A stretch of DNA of 64,000 nucleotides from Echinococcus granulosus. Lineage: Eukaryota; Platyhelminthes; Cestoda; Cyclophyllidea; Taeniidae. Shown one piece after another: positions 62,539-64,000 of the stretch (its first letter is position 1; the number at the start of each line of letters is the position of its first letter). The notes under the pieces are model-generated. The model saw only the letters and a list, made by a program, of their open reading frames with translations. It was not told the DNA's origin and made no database searches. The translations under genes were made by a program, and so were the position numbers. Location: NCBI RefSeq assembly GCF_000524195.1, contig NW_020170468.1, forward strand, positions 58,600 to 122,599, given 5' to 3'.

Positions 62539-62916
62539 TTACATAGCTTCCTGGCTTTTATGAACATTCTTTTGTTGCTCTTCATAGGCCCTGTTTTTTT
62601 CGCACATCTCTTCCGACAAGTTCTTTTTCCGCCTTAGTATGTAAATCCCATCTTCCGCTAATATCATGAACTGCGATTGGTTGTGCGCAGGTTTGTATGT
62701 CACAGGATAAATGACATGCTGATGAGGTAATTTTATCACTCGAAATGTCTTTTTTCTCAAAAGGTGGTGGAACTTGCGATGCATCCTCGCCCAAGAGGGA
62801 AGGGTTGGAATGCATCTACAGAGCTGCACTGTCTCCTTTATTGACGTTGGACTGGTTATGCCTATCGTAATGTTTTTCCAGCTATACAACACACAGGTGG
62901 AAATGCGCAAGGTCAA
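62539..62916 (-). CDS. Candidate coding exon, two competing frames
   Basis: A 125-codon frame includes FMILAEDGIYILRRKKNLSE and ends KSQEAM next to a GTAATA donor-like site. An overlapping 77-codon frame (62815-62582) includes IAVHDISGRWDLHTKAEKEL and ends at TGA. Both are hydrophilic and protein-like, and the sequence alone does not choose between them. Neither is recognised. Position and strand suggest an upstream exon of the gene fragment at 61457-61886. Confidence 0.3.
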   Translation of the reverse strand: MTLRISTCVLYSWKNITIGITSPTSIKETVQLCRCIPTLPSWARMHRKFHHLLRKKTFRVIKLPHQHVIYPVTYKPAHNQSQFMILAEDGIYILRRKKNLSEEMCEKNRAYEEQQKNVHKSQEAM

Positions 62917-64000
62917 AAATATCTCTCATCTTTTATTTTAGTTGCAATAGGTACCCTGGAACCTGTAGGTCGCTACTTCCATGGAAGATAAGAAAATTTC
63001 AGGTGAGAGTGATAACCACTTTTAACGACAAAATGGTAGTTAATGATTTGACTGCAGTTCTATGCGTTAGGAATCATCGACCTAGGCATAAACCTCAAAT
63101 CTGAGAGTGGTCGTCCTTAGTAGAACCGGTAAGAAGAATAAGAAAAGCGCGATTCGTGAATTTTATCTGCGAATGACTAGGTACCATGCGCGTTTTATAG
63201 TTTGGATAGTTCCGTTTAATGACGGGTTGTAAAGACGCTGCCCTGACGAACGCACCGATTGAAAAAGGAAGATTGACCATTTCAGTGTCTTAGATCTTCA
63301 GAAATCCCGTCTCTGTGAAGCTCTGTGAAGTTCTTTGCAACCTACAAGGAATCCAAATTGTCAAGGCCTACGCTCTCTTCTAGGAAACCTTTAGACGTAG
63401 ATTGAAATGTCGCAATCACTATAAGTCGTGGTGTGAAGGTCGCCAGTACCTTTTACCCGATCCGTCTAGTGTATGTTCGAATTGCATACATAAATCCAGG
63501 AGAAATACTTGTACTAATGAACCCGGAACTACTAAGCCATGAGGTCCTCCTATCTGATCTCGGTAATAGTAAGACCCTATCGTCTAGGGGCAGCTTCAAC
63601 CACTCCTGCCTCACAGGTCTGGCCACCACACCCAAGGGCGTCTTTCACCGGTGGTTTATGCGAGGATGCAAAGGAGATCTCGTACACTAGCCTTGTATTG
63701 AGATTGGTAAGTTGAACGTTTCTCCATTGGTTTGTTCAAAAAGGTGGTGTCTAAGGAGATGGTTCTATTATGTCTAATCTGTCTGTGTTTTCCTTCCTGC
63801 ACTGCACGATGAACTGGTACTGCTGCACCCACTCCTACCAATGTGCTGCTGGGCAGCCCATCTCTTCCATTTTTACCAACTAGGATAACGCCCTATGAAA
63901 TTTCACGCTATCAGGCAGTATCTCAAGTGCCTGACCATCGTGAGTGTAGCGAGTAGTTCGTGGTGTGTTCGTGTTCCCAAACGCCTTCACCAAAAATGAA
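62917..64000. other. GC-richer terminal stretch, repeat-like
   Basis: 63.2-64.0 kb is GC-richer than its surroundings. A short direct duplication (GAAGCTCTGTG repeated) lies at about 63316-63340. Opposing open frames of 60-85 codons occur at 63433-63690 (plus) and 63453-63635 (minus). This texture is common for old interspersed elements, but no LTR, reverse transcriptase or transposase motif was recognised. Confidence 0.35.

Noticed and set aside
1..64000. CRISPR arrays, bacterial operons, phage or insertion sequences
   Set aside because: The window is clearly eukaryotic with spliced genes. No regularly spaced direct repeats or prokaryotic gene arrangement was seen.

Overview
The window is eukaryotic nuclear DNA, AT-rich, with genes split into many exons. 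Two conserved genes could be rebuilt exon by exon from the minus strand. Their introns include many very short ones (35, 38, 45, 47, 76 and 104 nt) beside longer ones of 0.1-1.3 kb. Very short introns, low gene density and standard stop codons suggest a parasitic flatworm, most likely a tapeworm. That is an inference; no species-specific marker was recognised.

Layout. 1-3.4 kb: one probable 5' exon of an unrecognised small protein (minus) behind a promoter-like patch. 3.46-7.80 kb: dynein-2 intermediate chain 1 (WDR60/DYNC2I1), minus, 7 exons, 817 aa. 8.99-13.99 kb: TSG101 (ESCRT-I), minus, 9 exons, 394 aa, with the same orientation and about 1.2 kb upstream. 14.3-16.7 kb: candidate minus-strand exons of an unrecognised locus, interrupted by a 100-base assembly gap (15774-15873). 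17-47 kb: a gene-poor stretch with AT-rich filler, a long inverted repeat (23.9-24.1 kb), one copy of a diverged dispersed repeat, several GC-rich islands, and a promoter-like island with four CCAAT boxes (44.8-45.0 kb). 47.2-48.7 kb: the last two recognisable exons of a two-finger zinc-finger transcription factor, minus. 48.7-61.4 kb: gene-poor again, with a GA-rich/CpG-rich island at 56.7-57.6 kb. 61.4-62.9 kb: fragments of an unrecognised minus-strand gene that may use introns of only 25-30 nt. 62.3 kb: second copy of the dispersed repeat. 63-64 kb: GC-richer sequence with repeat-like character.

Function. The two solid genes are housekeeping: WDR60 works in retrograde transport in cilia, and TSG101 in endosomal sorting and membrane scission. 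They are adjacent and co-directional but there is no evidence of a shared function. The zinc-finger gene sits in a long gene-poor landscape dotted with GC islands, as is common around developmental regulators. All annotated genes lie on the minus strand; no plus-strand gene could be supported with confidence.
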